DNA from: Sporomusa sphaeroides DSM 2875
Lineage (GTDB): Bacteria > Bacillota > Negativicutes > Sporomusales > Sporomusaceae
Assembly (NCBI RefSeq): GCF_001941975.2
Contig: NZ_CP146991.1
Coordinates: 4,829,501 to 4,893,500 of the forward strand
DNA length: 64,000 nt
Direction of reading: 5' to 3'
Positions 32,191-40,606 of the stretch are shown piece by piece. Both the position numbers and the translations under genes were made by a program. The notes under the pieces were generated by a model that searched no databases, was not told the origin of the DNA, and saw nothing but the letters and a program-made list of their open reading frames with translations. How positions within the stretch are numbered: position 1 is the stretch's first letter; each line of letters opens with the position of its first letter.

Positions 32191-32766
32191 TTAAAATACT
32201 GTATCCGATTCCTCCGCCGGTGCGGCGCCGTCCTGAGATGCTGGCTGTTCGTCGGCCGGGGCCGTGTCAGTCGTATTTTCGGCCTCCTGCTCCTTGTTAA
32301 ACTCCAGTTCCGTCTGCTTCAAAGCCTGATCTAACCGCTTCAAATCGTCCGTTACCAGGCCATGTCGCTTAATCAAACTGGCGAATTCCTTGATCTGGTA
32401 ATCTCTGAGCGACCAGCGCACATCCCCGGCCGCTGTAGAGTTTTTCTCGCATCGGCTGAGTTGCTTGTCCAGAATATACATACGGGTTTTTTCATCGACC
32501 TTTTCCCAAACCTTGGCGTTTATAATCACTCGGAACACGGTTTCGTCCATCATAAACCGATTTGCACCCGATATTACCTGCACATCGGCATCGACTGGAC
32601 TGCCTTTCTTCTGCCATGAGCCGGTACGCATCAGATATGCAATTTTTGCTTCCGCCAGGTGTCCGTGATGGTCATCAATCAGGCGGGCTGCCATAACCGT
32701 TATTGCTTCCGGCGCATATTCGTAGCCGGTCTTTTCCTTAGGTGGTTTAAAACTTTTTCTTGCCAT
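32191..32766 (-). CDS. Putative phage metallopeptidase-family protein lacking the HExxH
   Basis: A 191-residue protein with the pattern of the putative phage metallopeptidase family: AEAKIAYLMRTGSWQKKGSP, VQVISGANRFMMDETVFRVI, AKVWEKVDEKTRMYILDKQL then SRCEKN. In functional members the last helix reads HELxH; here it reads KQLSRCE, so metal-dependent catalysis is unlikely. The C-terminal 50 residues are acidic and low-complexity. The protein may be a structural or DNA-associated paralogue. Confidence 0.68.
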   Translation of the reverse strand: MARKSFKPPKEKTGYEYAPEAITVMAARLIDDHHGHLAEAKIAYLMRTGSWQKKGSPVDADVQVISGANRFMMDETVFRVIINAKVWEKVDEKTRMYILDKQLSRCEKNSTAAGDVRWSLRDYQIKEFASLIKRHGLVTDDLKRLDQALKQTELEFNKEQEAENTTDTAPADEQPASQDGAAPAEESDTVF

Positions 32767-33170
32767 TAAATATCACCTCTCTGTTGTTTTTGGCCGGTAA
32801 CAATGGCCACGGCGTCTTCGACACTCCGGGCGATACCGGCACGGGCACCGCGAGCTTTCATGATACCGATAAAATTTTCTTGTTCGGGCCGGATTCGTCC
32901 GGCTGGGGTTTTGACCTCGATGGCGGCGAACAAGCCGATTTTTTTATTTATCATGTCGTGGGTTATCGTGATTGGGATTATTCCGAATAAATCACTGAAG
33001 CCTGGCGGTAGGCCGGTGTTAAAAGGTCGGGCGTTTTTTAAAATTATGTTGCCGCCTTCCAGCCGGATAACATCGTCTCCGGTCCAGGTTTGGCCAACAT
33101 TGGCACGGAAGAAGGTGCCATGTTTTGATAATTCCAATCGAATTAAATTCTGAATGTCTGTTTCGCGCAA
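32766..33170 (-). CDS. VRR-NUC domain nuclease
   Basis: A 134-residue Holliday-junction-resolvase-like nuclease of the VRR-NUC family. Features are the conserved start SKHGTFFRANVG, PPGFSDLFGI (PD of PD-(D/E)XK), LFAAIEVKTPAGRIRPEQEN (E-x-K), and the C-terminal AGIARSVEDAVAIV. Stand-alone VRR-NUC proteins occur in phage replication modules and are thought to process branched DNA. The ATG at 33170 lies four bases after the helicase stop. Confidence 0.9.
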   Translation of the reverse strand: MRETDIQNLIRLELSKHGTFFRANVGQTWTGDDVIRLEGGNIILKNARPFNTGLPPGFSDLFGIIPITITHDMINKKIGLFAAIEVKTPAGRIRPEQENFIGIMKARGARAGIARSVEDAVAIVTGQKQQRGDI

Positions 33171-33174
33171 TAAA

Positions 33175-34545
33175 TCACCGCCTAATATTTTTTAATTTTG
33201 CCTGAATAAACACCCACGACGGCTCATAATTCCTTTCCTTTGCAATCCGCTTTAATTCATCAATCGTCCGCGCCCGTCCAACCTCCTGGCGTAACTGCTT
33301 TTTCTCCCTGGCGATAAACTCTTCAAGTTCTCCCGCCTCTTCGGCCAGCTGCCGTTCAGAGATTTGGTATTGATATCCGCATTCAGGACATACAGGTGCT
33401 GGCTTATGTGCATAGTAGCAGCAGGGACACTGCCTTATAAATACCTTTGCGGCCTCACCTTTACGCCGGGATTTAACCTCTGATTCTAACGTCCAAACCC
33501 TATCAGCGTCAGGCAAATCATGGTGAAATACGTTGCCGCAGTGATCGAGAATTGTTGCTATCTTAAATGGATTATCTGGGTCAGGCCTTAACGCCCGGCC
33601 GACCATTTGTATGTATAAGCTCAGTGATTGAGTCGGCCGGAGCATTATAACACCTTCACAATTTGGAATGTCGGCCCCTTCGGTATAAAGCTCCACATTC
33701 ACAAGTACAAGCGTTTCTCCGCGTCTAAACCGTTCCATAGCCGCTTCGCGTTCTTCATCTGGGGTGTTGCCATCTACGGCCTCGGCTGGTACACCAGCAT
33801 CGCAAAACTGCTTGGCAACCTGTTTAGTGTGTTCAACGGATACACAGAAAGCAATGGCCCGCTTGCCTGGAAGAAACCTTTCGTAGTGCTGGATTGCATC
33901 ACCGGTAATATGGCTTTTAGCGACAGCCTGGAATAGTTCTCCCTTGGCATAATCACCAGCAAGTGTAGGTACACTGTCCAGATTCATTACTTGAGGCGGG
34001 GCCAGGTATTTGTATCTGCATAAGAATCCCCATTCCATCAATTGCCGGATAGACGGTCCCTGTACCATTACGTCATAACAATCTGACATGGGCTCGCCGG
34101 AAAGTCTTTTCGGGGTAGCGCTAAGGCCGATTATAATGGAGTCATTTTCATAATAATAATCAGCAATTTCACTCCATGTGCGGCTTTTTTGGTGCTGAGC
34201 TTCGTCGACTATCAATATTTTAGGAATTGGAATTTTGGCTAGTCGCCGTCTCAGGGTTCCCACACTGGCTACTTGCATTAGCAGTGATGTGTCTTGCGCT
34301 ATCCCTGCTTTTATAATGCCGTGCGGGACAGATATCCGGTCCAGTGTATTACTTGCTTGTTTTACTAATTCCGTCCGGTGGGCCATCATACAGGCTCTGT
34401 AACCGTTGCTTATAGTGCCTTTAAGGATAAAAGATGCAATTGCTGTTTTGCCGCCCCCACAGGCAAGTTGTATTAATATACGGCGCTGGCCATCTTTGAT
34501 TTGTTCGCGGACTTTATTGATTATTTGTTGCTGGTAATCTCGCAA
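33175..34545 (-). CDS. DEAD/DEAH-box SF2 helicase with C-terminal zinc ribbon
   Basis: A 456-residue helicase: RRILIQLACGGGKTAIASF contains Walker A at about 28-34, motif II is VDEAQHQ, motif III SATPKR, and motif VI MVGRALRPD. The C-terminal zinc ribbon (CPCCYYAHKPAPVCPECGYQ) and the basic tail distinguish it from cellular RecG/Rad3-type enzymes. Helicases of this type lie in the early modules of many Firmicute phages and may help load the replisome or remodel recombination intermediates. Confidence 0.9.
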   Translation of the reverse strand: MRDYQQQIINKVREQIKDGQRRILIQLACGGGKTAIASFILKGTISNGYRACMMAHRTELVKQASNTLDRISVPHGIIKAGIAQDTSLLMQVASVGTLRRRLAKIPIPKILIVDEAQHQKSRTWSEIADYYYENDSIIIGLSATPKRLSGEPMSDCYDVMVQGPSIRQLMEWGFLCRYKYLAPPQVMNLDSVPTLAGDYAKGELFQAVAKSHITGDAIQHYERFLPGKRAIAFCVSVEHTKQVAKQFCDAGVPAEAVDGNTPDEEREAAMERFRRGETLVLVNVELYTEGADIPNCEGVIMLRPTQSLSLYIQMVGRALRPDPDNPFKIATILDHCGNVFHHDLPDADRVWTLESEVKSRRKGEAAKVFIRQCPCCYYAHKPAPVCPECGYQYQISERQLAEEAGELEEFIAREKKQLRQEVGRARTIDELKRIAKERNYEPSWVFIQAKLKNIRR

Positions 34546-34624
34546 TTTAAATGCCGTTATTTATACCTCCCTTACGGGAGAGCGCGGATACCCCGCGCTC
34601 CTGGTAGTCTCTTAGCTGCATAGG

Positions 34625-35254
34625 CTAAAACGGCATCTCTTCCTCGGGGAATTTGTCGTTGCCGAACGCAGATTGATTAGTTGCGGCCTGTGTCTGGGCT
34701 ACCGGCTTTTCAACAATCCGTCTCAGGTTTTTAAATTGGCCGTTATTGCCTGACTTTAATTCGATCTCAACGGTTTGACCAACAAGCCCTTTCATAATGT
34801 TTTCAAGATTGGCGGATGTCGGAGTAAAGCCTAAGTATTTGAAGTCATCAGTAGCTCGACGCACAGCTTTTTTATTGTCCTCGCTGTTGTCGTTTTTATA
34901 AAACGCTCGGTCAATCCAGATATGACTTCCTTTTTGTTCACCATCAATAACCTTAAGTTCCCAATGAACCTTGTCTTTCGTTTGGTCTTTGGTTTTACCA
35001 AACTCGCACTTTATTACTTCAGCCTGATATTTACCATCCGGTAAATCATCGGCAAATTGCTTTACCTCTTGTCCTGCTGCTTCATCCCAAATATCTTTAA
35101 AACTCATGTTTGTACCTTCTTTCTTCGGCTCTTGGCCGATAAATATTCCGTTTGGGCAGGGTTCTCCTGGCCCTAAATCATCGGGACATTCTCCCCCATA
35201 GTTCAGTAATCCTGGGCAGTTTGTTGGACATACCCATCTTTCATCGCTGATCAT
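34625..35254 (-). CDS. DUF669 ssDNA-binding protein, with Cys-rich N-terminal segment
   Basis: The open frame is 209 residues. The DUF669 domain itself begins at MSFKDIWDEAAGQEV (ATG at 35107, behind a GAAGG) and includes LPDGKYQAEVIKCEFGKTKD, DKVHWELKVIDGEQKGSHIW and the acidic SSB-type tail FPEEEMPF. The extra 49 residues are Cys/Pro-rich (VCPTNCPGLLNYGGECPDDL, PGEPCPNG) and start at an ATG overlapping the upstream stop by four bases, so both starts may be used. Phage SSB-like proteins of this family protect ssDNA for the recombinase. Confidence 0.85.
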   Translation of the reverse strand: MISDERWVCPTNCPGLLNYGGECPDDLGPGEPCPNGIFIGQEPKKEGTNMSFKDIWDEAAGQEVKQFADDLPDGKYQAEVIKCEFGKTKDQTKDKVHWELKVIDGEQKGSHIWIDRAFYKNDNSEDNKKAVRRATDDFKYLGFTPTSANLENIMKGLVGQTVEIELKSGNNGQFKNLRRIVEKPVAQTQAATNQSAFGNDKFPEEEMPF

Positions 35255-36060
35255 GCAGGCATTAACTCAGTATAATGAATAATTTTATCGACTTTCTTAG
35301 TTGCCCGGCAGTACTCGCACCGCTCGCACCTGACAGGCGGTTCCTTGCCTGCCTTTACCGCAATAATCCGCGGCATGTTTTCCCGGATTTTATTTAACTC
35401 CTCCTGCACTCGGTCATGATCCGTCAGGTCGATGATTGCATGGTCAGGAACCTTTTCCTTTGACACGGCGATGCAGTAAAAGTCTCGCCAATTGTCCCGG
35501 CCTCGGGCAATTCTCTCAACTTCGGAGTAAACAGCAACCTGAATCATATACTGCCATTCCTCAATAAAAGATACATATTTTCTGATCTCATCGGACCAGA
35601 CATGCTCGGTGATTGACTTAGTTGTTTTTAGGTCCAGCAGGTAATTTAATCCTGGATTATCAACGTCAATTTTTACTTTCCATGGGATGCCGAACATTTC
35701 GGCGGTTAAGATAATTTCTTTGCGCCCCTGCAGGTAAAACATAACTTTGGGATCATTAGCCAGGCAGGCAATCATTTCATCAGCATGCCGGTACTCGGAC
35801 TTTAATTCTCCCTTGGTAGGGCCCTTTGACGAAATAATCTCCGGATGGTCACAGATGAATTTTTCTAATGCATCCGGACCCTCTGCCCAGCAGTGCACAT
35901 ATTGGCCTACAAGCAGGGCTGTTTTATCTTCGGGCTCATATTCGCCTTTCAGATTCGCTAGCGTGGCGGCTTCGCAGGAGATCCAATTTTTATATTGGCT
36001 GACAGACATATAATGCAAGTTCGCGGCTTGGCTATGGTAATTTCCAGCGGTTAACTGCAT
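35251..36060 (-). CDS. RecE-like PD-(D/E)XK nuclease (DUF3799)
   Basis: A 269-residue exonuclease of the DUF3799/RecE type: SVSQYKNWISCEAATLANLK, GQYVHCWAEGPDALEKF, the catalytic IDVDNPGLNYLLDLKTTKS (D-x-D... LDLKT), EWQYMIQVAVYSEV and the C-terminal Cys cluster CERCEYCRATKK. It should resect dsDNA to 3' overhangs. With RecT-like and DUF669 proteins in the same cluster it forms a typical phage recombination set. The end overlaps the DUF669 start. Confidence 0.88.
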   Translation of the reverse strand: MQLTAGNYHSQAANLHYMSVSQYKNWISCEAATLANLKGEYEPEDKTALLVGQYVHCWAEGPDALEKFICDHPEIISSKGPTKGELKSEYRHADEMIACLANDPKVMFYLQGRKEIILTAEMFGIPWKVKIDVDNPGLNYLLDLKTTKSITEHVWSDEIRKYVSFIEEWQYMIQVAVYSEVERIARGRDNWRDFYCIAVSKEKVPDHAIIDLTDHDRVQEELNKIRENMPRIIAVKAGKEPPVRCERCEYCRATKKVDKIIHYTELMPA

Positions 36061-36218
36061 ATTCGCATTTCCTTCAGCAATTTGCAGAAATACTCGGCAG
36101 CTGCAGGACCATATTCTGCTGGCTCGCCATACTCGGCAGCAAAAGACTCCGGATTTTCTTCATATCGCCTCATCCATTCAGTGAAAACTGCCGCCATTTG
36201 CTCTTTAGTTAAGTTCAT
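36051..36218 (-). CDS. Acidic microprotein
   Basis: A 55-residue acidic protein (MNLTKEQMAAVFTEWMRRYE...) predicted mostly helical, with repeated AEYGEPAEYGP in the middle. GAGGTG precedes the ATG and the coding region overlaps the start of the RecE-like gene by ten bases. No family recognised; it may be an accessory protein of the recombination proteins. Confidence 0.58.
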   Translation of the reverse strand: MNLTKEQMAAVFTEWMRRYEENPESFAAEYGEPAEYGPAAAEYFCKLLKEMRICS

Positions 36219-36227
36219 AAATACACC

Positions 36228-36797
36228 TCATTTCTTATCGAAGTAACATGCCGCCAAATCTGCCAGGTGCAGAGCCACCGCCAACGGATGTCCATTAAAA
36301 GCCTTACTCATTACCTGCCTGGTCGCATAATCCGTATCAGATAAGCCCATATGCCAGCGAATCGCCATGACCTCTTCCAAAGTGAGGCGAATCATCTGCT
36401 GGAGTATAATCACGGACTTTTCGCCGTGCCCTAATGGAATCTGGTCATCAATGGCATAAAACGGAAGTGAGTGCCAGCCGGTAAGCTGTTTGCCGTCCAC
36501 GATAGGGTCTTTTTTGTTTCGCATTTCGACCTTATAGAAATTGGCTTTACAAAGATCATGCAGTAAAGCTGTGATTGCAATAGAGTCCTGTTTGTCCGCT
36601 AGATATAACGGTGCAAGCTTTGTCAGGTTGTCAAACACAGCAAGAGAATGTTCCAGTAATCCGCCTTCCTTCGCGCCGTGGTATTGAGTGCTGGCCGGTG
36701 CCGTAAAGAAGTCCGTTTTCTCTGACAGGTAAGTAATAACGTTCTCAATCCCTGGCCGCTGTGTTTCGCGGAGTAAATTTACAAATCTGTCCTTCAA
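36228..36797 (-). CDS. HD-domain phosphohydrolase
   Basis: A 189-residue HD-superfamily protein. The metal-binding motif order is present: GLLEHS near the N-terminus (His), LLHDLCK (HD pair), then GHGEKS and WHMG. The position between the recombination genes suggests a nucleotide-related role (dNTP/cyclic nucleotide/nucleoside monophosphate hydrolysis), but the substrate cannot be read from sequence. It overlaps the RecT-like gene by four bases. Confidence 0.83.
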   Translation of the reverse strand: MKDRFVNLLRETQRPGIENVITYLSEKTDFFTAPASTQYHGAKEGGLLEHSLAVFDNLTKLAPLYLADKQDSIAITALLHDLCKANFYKVEMRNKKDPIVDGKQLTGWHSLPFYAIDDQIPLGHGEKSVIILQQMIRLTLEEVMAIRWHMGLSDTDYATRQVMSKAFNGHPLAVALHLADLAACYFDKK

Positions 36798-37468
36798 TCC
36801 ATTACCTCCACTTCTTTAACTTGAGACTCCCGCCATGCCCGCTCGGCAGCCGATTCGGCGCGGTCAGGCGTGACATTAATCATGTCTTCGCGCTCATCCC
36901 GCGAATACAAACCCATTGTGAGTTCCGGTGCATGTGTCCGGATCAGGAATGCCGCTGCTCGGTACTGAAGCATAACCTCGGGCATGGTTTTCCACTTACT
37001 GCCGTTTTTGCCATGCCAGCCTTCACCCTTGGCCATTTCAATGGTGACCCTGGGGCCGACCAGTTTTTCACCAGTGGATAATTCGGTCATATGCGCCCGG
37101 CAGCCCCAATCGTCCTGGCCTTCGGTACCAACCCACTCATAACGGATTTTTGAATACCGGCCGCACTCGTTAGCAATGGCAATCAGGAACTTACTGGACC
37201 AGTTTGGCTTGCCTTGAATAACATCCAGGTTCTGCATAACCATCATGGCGTTTATCCCAAAGCGCTGGGCATATTCAAGGGCTATAAAGCAGTTTTCCGG
37301 TTTGTTTTGGTAAACTGCTGGAATAATAGTAGATTTGGACATTAACTCAGCTACTTGTTTTAATTGTCCGTAATTGCCGCCGGTTAAGGCGATAGATGAC
37401 GATGCTTCAGGTATTTCTGCCGGCAGCGATTGTTCGGATTCTGACTCGGTGTCAAATATATCACTCAT
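36794..37468 (-). CDS. RecT-like single-strand annealing recombinase
   Basis: A 224-residue protein with the characteristic stretch IPAVYQNKPENCFIALEYAQ, INAMMVMQNLDVIQGKPNW and SSKFLIAIANECGRYSKIRY, then MPEVMLQYRAAAFLIRTHAP. This layout belongs to RecT/recombinase annealing proteins of phages, though no search was run. The N-terminus is acidic. The RecE-like nuclease, the DUF669 SSB and this annealase form a complete phage recombination system; all are co-oriented within about 3 kb. Confidence 0.7.
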   Translation of the reverse strand: MSDIFDTESESEQSLPAEIPEASSSIALTGGNYGQLKQVAELMSKSTIIPAVYQNKPENCFIALEYAQRFGINAMMVMQNLDVIQGKPNWSSKFLIAIANECGRYSKIRYEWVGTEGQDDWGCRAHMTELSTGEKLVGPRVTIEMAKGEGWHGKNGSKWKTMPEVMLQYRAAAFLIRTHAPELTMGLYSRDEREDMINVTPDRAESAAERAWRESQVKEVEVMD

Positions 37469-37589
37469 CGTTTTCCTCCTTTTCTATGGGCTCCGGCTCA
37501 TCCGGTGCAAAATACTCATCCTGGCAGTCACGGCAGCAGAACTCCTGGTAATATTGCACCGGCCGGCCGCAGTTTTTACAACGTGCCAT
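37461..37589 (-). CDS. Zinc-ribbon microprotein
   Basis: A 42-residue protein from the ATG at 37589 (AAAGGG upstream). It consists of one zinc ribbon (CKNCGRPVQYYQEFCCRDCQ) and an acidic tail (EPEPIEKEENDE). The longer reading frame upstream overlaps another gene and is a shadow. Its stop region overlaps the RecT-like start. The function is unknown. Confidence 0.62.
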   Translation of the reverse strand: MARCKNCGRPVQYYQEFCCRDCQDEYFAPDEPEPIEKEENDE

Positions 37590-37839
37590 TACGGGCCCTT
37601 TCCCACATCTGATTTGTGGGGTTCTTTTCCTCAACCCAGCCTTGGCCTTCGCGGTAATCAAGATTGCCAGCATATATTTCCTCGCTTTTCTTGCCTGACC
37701 ATTCGCCGGGGCAATCTGTAGTTAAACTGCCTTCCATTAGACCGCAAACCTTGCAAATTGATAAGCCGCCATCGCATACCATGCATCCTGGCTCGCCATT
37801 ACAATTACAGTCCTTTGGTTCTCTATATTGATGGTCCAT
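37576..37839 (-). CDS. Cys-rich small phage protein
   Basis: An 87-residue protein with clustered Cys residues: CNCNGEPGCMVCDGGLSICK and VCGLMEGSLTTDCPGEW. The second motif (C..CG..EGSLTTDCPG) is common in small early proteins of Firmicute prophages. It probably binds zinc; its function is not known. The ATG coincides with the stop of the ATPase gene. Confidence 0.7.
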   Translation of the reverse strand: MDHQYREPKDCNCNGEPGCMVCDGGLSICKVCGLMEGSLTTDCPGEWSGKKSEEIYAGNLDYREGQGWVEEKNPTNQMWERARNGTL

Positions 37840-39179
37840 TATCCAGCAGCCTCCGACGCCTTAATCTCGCCATCCTCAATGTAAATGCCGACCGTAGAAT
37901 CAGTACTGACGCTTGTTGTCCAAACCTGGAAGTCATTCACCGTTGCCATTTCTTCCACAATCTTTCTTTGGTCTGGATCCAGTGATTCGTAACCATCAAT
38001 CATAACCACTCTGAGCTCTGGATTCGCTGCCATGCCTACGCCCATGCCGACACGAATTTTCTGGGCGCTGCTGGCCTGGCTGAATGGCTTGCCTTCGAAG
38101 GTTACGCCGCCGCCCGCGAAGTCCAGGCCCGGCACTGGGAATTTGGTGTTCTTGATAATCTCGGCTTTATAGTCAACAATTTTCTTGAGTTTCGCAGACA
38201 GATCGTCCGACTCGGTTTGGTGCTTGGCGACTTCGGCCGCTTTAGCCTGGCGGTCCTTGTACTGCTGGGCTTGTTTATTGGTTTCGTCGGCCTTGGCAAT
38301 CCGCTCATTAATATCAGTCAAGTCCTCGTCTTGCTTGGAATCAATAACAGCCTTTGCCACCTTCAATGCTTGCTCCTGAGCAGATATTTGATTTTCTTGC
38401 TCTACCAGGCTTTTCTTGGCGGCTATTAGTCTGCTTTCAAGATCGCTGATGATTTCCGATGTTGCTGTTTTGTTGGACCGCAATGCAGCTAAATGTCTTT
38501 CTTGGTCTTGATACTCAGCTAAACGATTCGCATTATCCCTGTTAACTTTTTCTAGCTTCTCCTTCTCCGCCACCAATTCTGTCAGTAAAACCGGCTCAAC
38601 CTCGGCAACCTCCGGGATACTCTCCAGCGCTTTTTTGGCCTTGTCCAAGTCTCGGTTAACTGCCGTCCGGCTCTCATAAACCGACTTATAAGCCGCATTC
38701 AGCATGTCCAGCGGATTCGGGCTTTCCTCAATGACTACACCGGATATGTCCGTTAGTTTCGCCGCGTCAACCTTCAATTCAACAACCTTCAGCAACATGT
38801 CAACCTGTTTTTTGGGATCCTTCTCTTTAGAAAACTCCATCGGATTAAATGCGATCTTGCCGACCAGTTTATCCAGCAGTGTCTGGGGCGAAGGGTATTT
38901 CGCACCGTCCCGGGTTTCGACCTTTAGAGTGCCGCCAGCTTTAGTTATTGTTCGGGTGACGATGATATCACCAAGATCGACAACTATTTTCCCTTTGTCG
39001 GCGCCTTCTCGGAGAGCTTCGTCCCATTTTGTGCCACACAACGCCGTACCGATAGCGTCCAGTACTGTGGTTTTACCTTGTTCGCATTTGCCGGTAATTT
39101 CGATCATGTTACCCTGTGGAATAATCTCAATGGCCTTTAACTTCTTAAAGTTTTCGGCTACTAACTTAACAATTTTCAT
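37839..39179 (-). CDS. RecN/SbcC-like AAA ATPase
   Basis: A 446-residue protein from the ATG at 39179 (GGAGG seven bases upstream). Walker A ITGKCEQGKTT lies at residues 28-38, followed by LDAIGTALCG. A long helical/coiled-coil middle (about 150-330) and the C-terminal signature AQKIRVGMGVGMAANPELRV-VMIDGYESLD (signature and Walker B) give an SMC-like head-coil-head plan. It could act in replication-linked DNA processing with the recombination genes. A recurring upstream element (minus strand about 39185-39236) precedes it. Confidence 0.85.
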   Translation of the reverse strand: MKIVKLVAENFKKLKAIEIIPQGNMIEITGKCEQGKTTVLDAIGTALCGTKWDEALREGADKGKIVVDLGDIIVTRTITKAGGTLKVETRDGAKYPSPQTLLDKLVGKIAFNPMEFSKEKDPKKQVDMLLKVVELKVDAAKLTDISGVVIEESPNPLDMLNAAYKSVYESRTAVNRDLDKAKKALESIPEVAEVEPVLLTELVAEKEKLEKVNRDNANRLAEYQDQERHLAALRSNKTATSEIISDLESRLIAAKKSLVEQENQISAQEQALKVAKAVIDSKQDEDLTDINERIAKADETNKQAQQYKDRQAKAAEVAKHQTESDDLSAKLKKIVDYKAEIIKNTKFPVPGLDFAGGGVTFEGKPFSQASSAQKIRVGMGVGMAANPELRVVMIDGYESLDPDQRKIVEEMATVNDFQVWTTSVSTDSTVGIYIEDGEIKASEAAG

Positions 39180-39256
39180 TTGTACCTCCACGCATAATTT
39201 ACCAGGAATATACATATACTAAACTGGGGAAGTCCGGCCCATTGGCGAAGCCAAAA

Positions 39257-39490
39257 TTATTTGTTCTGGTCGATATACTTAACGATATCGCCAATAGGCT
39301 TGCCAATCAGGTCCAGCGCCTCGTTATCCGGAATTTCAATGCTATACTCTTCTTCAATCTCCATAACCAATTCAACTAAATCCAACGAATCTGCGCCAAG
39401 GTCGTCCAATTTAGCTTTTTTGGTTACTTCCGCAGGGTCGCAGCCTAACTGCCCAACAATTAACTCTTTAACTTTTTCGAATGTGGTCAT
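39257..39490 (-). CDS. Acyl carrier protein (phage-borne)
   Basis: A 77-residue, acidic, helical protein with every feature of a type II acyl carrier protein: the [19 protein letters not shown] stretch with the phosphopantetheine-attachment Ser35 (DSL), and the C-terminal [18 protein letters not shown]. It is normal length. Its ATG overlaps the end of a phage helix-turn-helix gene by 23 bases, so it is a phage gene in an early operon and not host DNA. Host ACPs carry acyl groups for fatty acid and lipid synthesis; what the phage copy is for is not evident. Confidence 0.93.
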   Translation of the reverse strand: MTTFEKVKELIVGQLGCDPAEVTKKAKLDDLGADSLDLVELVMEIEEEYSIEIPDNEALDLIGKPIGDIVKYIDQNK

Positions 39491-39761
39491 ATGATCGTCT
39501 CTCCTTATACTTTTTTACTCTCCGATGTACTGCTGATTGGTCCATACCATATATCTCACCAATTTCGCTGTAAGGGATTTTCTGTTTACGCAGTTTAATC
39601 ATGTCCTCAGTGTCGGAATCTGTTAAATCACATCGGTTATTATGCTGTGTCGTCACCCCGCACACATAATCCAGTGCCCGTTCAACGGTGTACTTCGGTG
39701 ATATTAACGCAAGCGCAAATGCACACCAATTCACGTCATTTAATACCGCGGCCGCTCTCAT
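39468..39761 (-). CDS. Small helix-turn-helix protein
   Basis: A 97-residue protein whose C-terminal half has a clear helix-turn-helix: [40 protein letters not shown]. The N-terminal part ([20 protein letters not shown]) is more hydrophobic. The pattern resembles a Trp-repressor/sigma-like DNA-binding element. It overlaps the zinc-ribbon gene upstream by four bases and the ACP gene downstream. Likely a transcription regulator of the early operon. Confidence 0.62.
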   Translation of the reverse strand: MRAAAVLNDVNWCAFALALISPKYTVERALDYVCGVTTQHNNRCDLTDSDTEDMIKLRKQKIPYSEIGEIYGMDQSAVHRRVKKYKERRSYDHIRKS

Positions 39762-39961
39762 GTGATATCCACCAATTCGGCGTATCTGACCGGCACCTCG
39801 CCGGTAAACACATCAGTTGATACATATACCTTAGGCGGCTCCTGGCATCTTAAAATAGGCGGCTTGCAATTCTGGCAAACAAATTTACTGTCTCCTTGCG
39901 GGTAAAATTTCAGGCCTGATGTTAAACTAACTCCACAACAACGGCAACGAATATGTTTCAT
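39758..39961 (-). CDS. Zinc-ribbon protein
   Basis: A 67-residue protein from the ATG at 39961: KHIRCRCCGVSLTSGLKFYP ... KFVCQNCKPPILRC, with C-x-C-C and C-x2-C pairs, and a short C-terminal strand ([20 protein letters not shown]). One zinc site is likely. The open frame continues upstream into the neighbouring gene; the ATG chosen begins just after that gene's stop. Confidence 0.58.
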   Translation of the reverse strand: MKHIRCRCCGVSLTSGLKFYPQGDSKFVCQNCKPPILRCQEPPKVYVSTDVFTGEVPVRYAELVDIT

Positions 39962-39965
39962 GGCA

Positions 39966-40355
39966 CTACTTCGCACCTCCAAACAGATCATGTAACACCC
40001 TGGGGTTATAATGCCGCTCACTTTCCACATAGTTAGACCGCTTTTTCATCTCACCGCGAACTCGGTCTAATTCATTGAAGAACGGATTGTTTTTTGCCAC
40101 CAATTCAGACAGTGGTTTTATAATCCGAATCGCATCATCCGCGTTTCTCCGGCGTCGTGACCATTCTCTTAGTAGCCTTATTAGTTTCCTGTCTTCAGTG
40201 CGGGTGGTTTTGTTAAATTCCGCATAATGCCGGATATCGCAAATTGCTTTATCGCTTAGGCTGTATTCTTCTTCAAGACTTTTTAATGCAGCCGGCAGTG
40301 TCCGGACAACAGAGGCAAAATCATCAGTTAGTTTTCGAATCTCTGATGGGGTCAT
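39966..40355 (-). CDS. Hypothetical basic helical protein
   Basis: A 129-residue protein from the ATG at 40355, which overlaps the AbrB-type gene stop (ATGA). It is strongly helical and basic (SEIRKLTDDFASVVRTLPAA, LIRLLREWSRRRRNADDAIR, DRVRGEMKKRSNYVESERHY). No family is recognised. Charge and location suggest nucleic-acid binding; this is inference only. Confidence 0.58.
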   Translation of the reverse strand: MTPSEIRKLTDDFASVVRTLPAALKSLEEEYSLSDKAICDIRHYAEFNKTTRTEDRKLIRLLREWSRRRRNADDAIRIIKPLSELVAKNNPFFNELDRVRGEMKKRSNYVESERHYNPRVLHDLFGGAK

Positions 40356-40606
40356 TGAAGGCCGACCTTGTGCGCCGCTTTCTTTACGCAATCCGGGCAG
40401 AGTCTTACAGCATCCAGACTAACCAAGCCATCAGCGCTCCCGCACACGACGCAGCCAGGGTTATATTTTCTGAGAATGATTCGGTCACCATCGACGAAGA
40501 TTTCGAGCGGGTCCTTTTCTTCTATATCCAGTGTCCGGCGCAACTCGCGGGGAATAACTACGCGGCCGAGTTCGTCCACTTTACGGGTAATGCCAGTAGA
40601 CTTCAT
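40352..40606 (-). CDS. AbrB/SpoVT-type regulator with C-terminal zinc ribbon
   Basis: An 84-residue protein from the ATG at 40606 (GGGAGG upstream). The N-terminal 50 residues are an AbrB swapped-hairpin DNA-binding domain: TGITRKVDELGRVVIPRELR, RTLDIEEKDPLEIFVDGDRI. The C-terminus adds CVVCGSADGLVSL ... LCPDCVKK, a zinc ribbon instead of the usual AbrB multimerisation domain. In Firmicutes AbrB proteins repress transition-state and sporulation genes; phage copies may regulate early phage genes or tune host development. Confidence 0.82.
   Translation of the reverse strand: MKSTGITRKVDELGRVVIPRELRRTLDIEEKDPLEIFVDGDRIILRKYNPGCVVCGSADGLVSLDAVRLCPDCVKKAAHKVGLQ

Noticed and set aside
39261-39494. 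Plus-strand open frame antisense to the acyl carrier protein
   Set aside because: It mirrors the ACP gene exactly and contains only Ser/Ile/Asn-rich antisense translation. No RBS.
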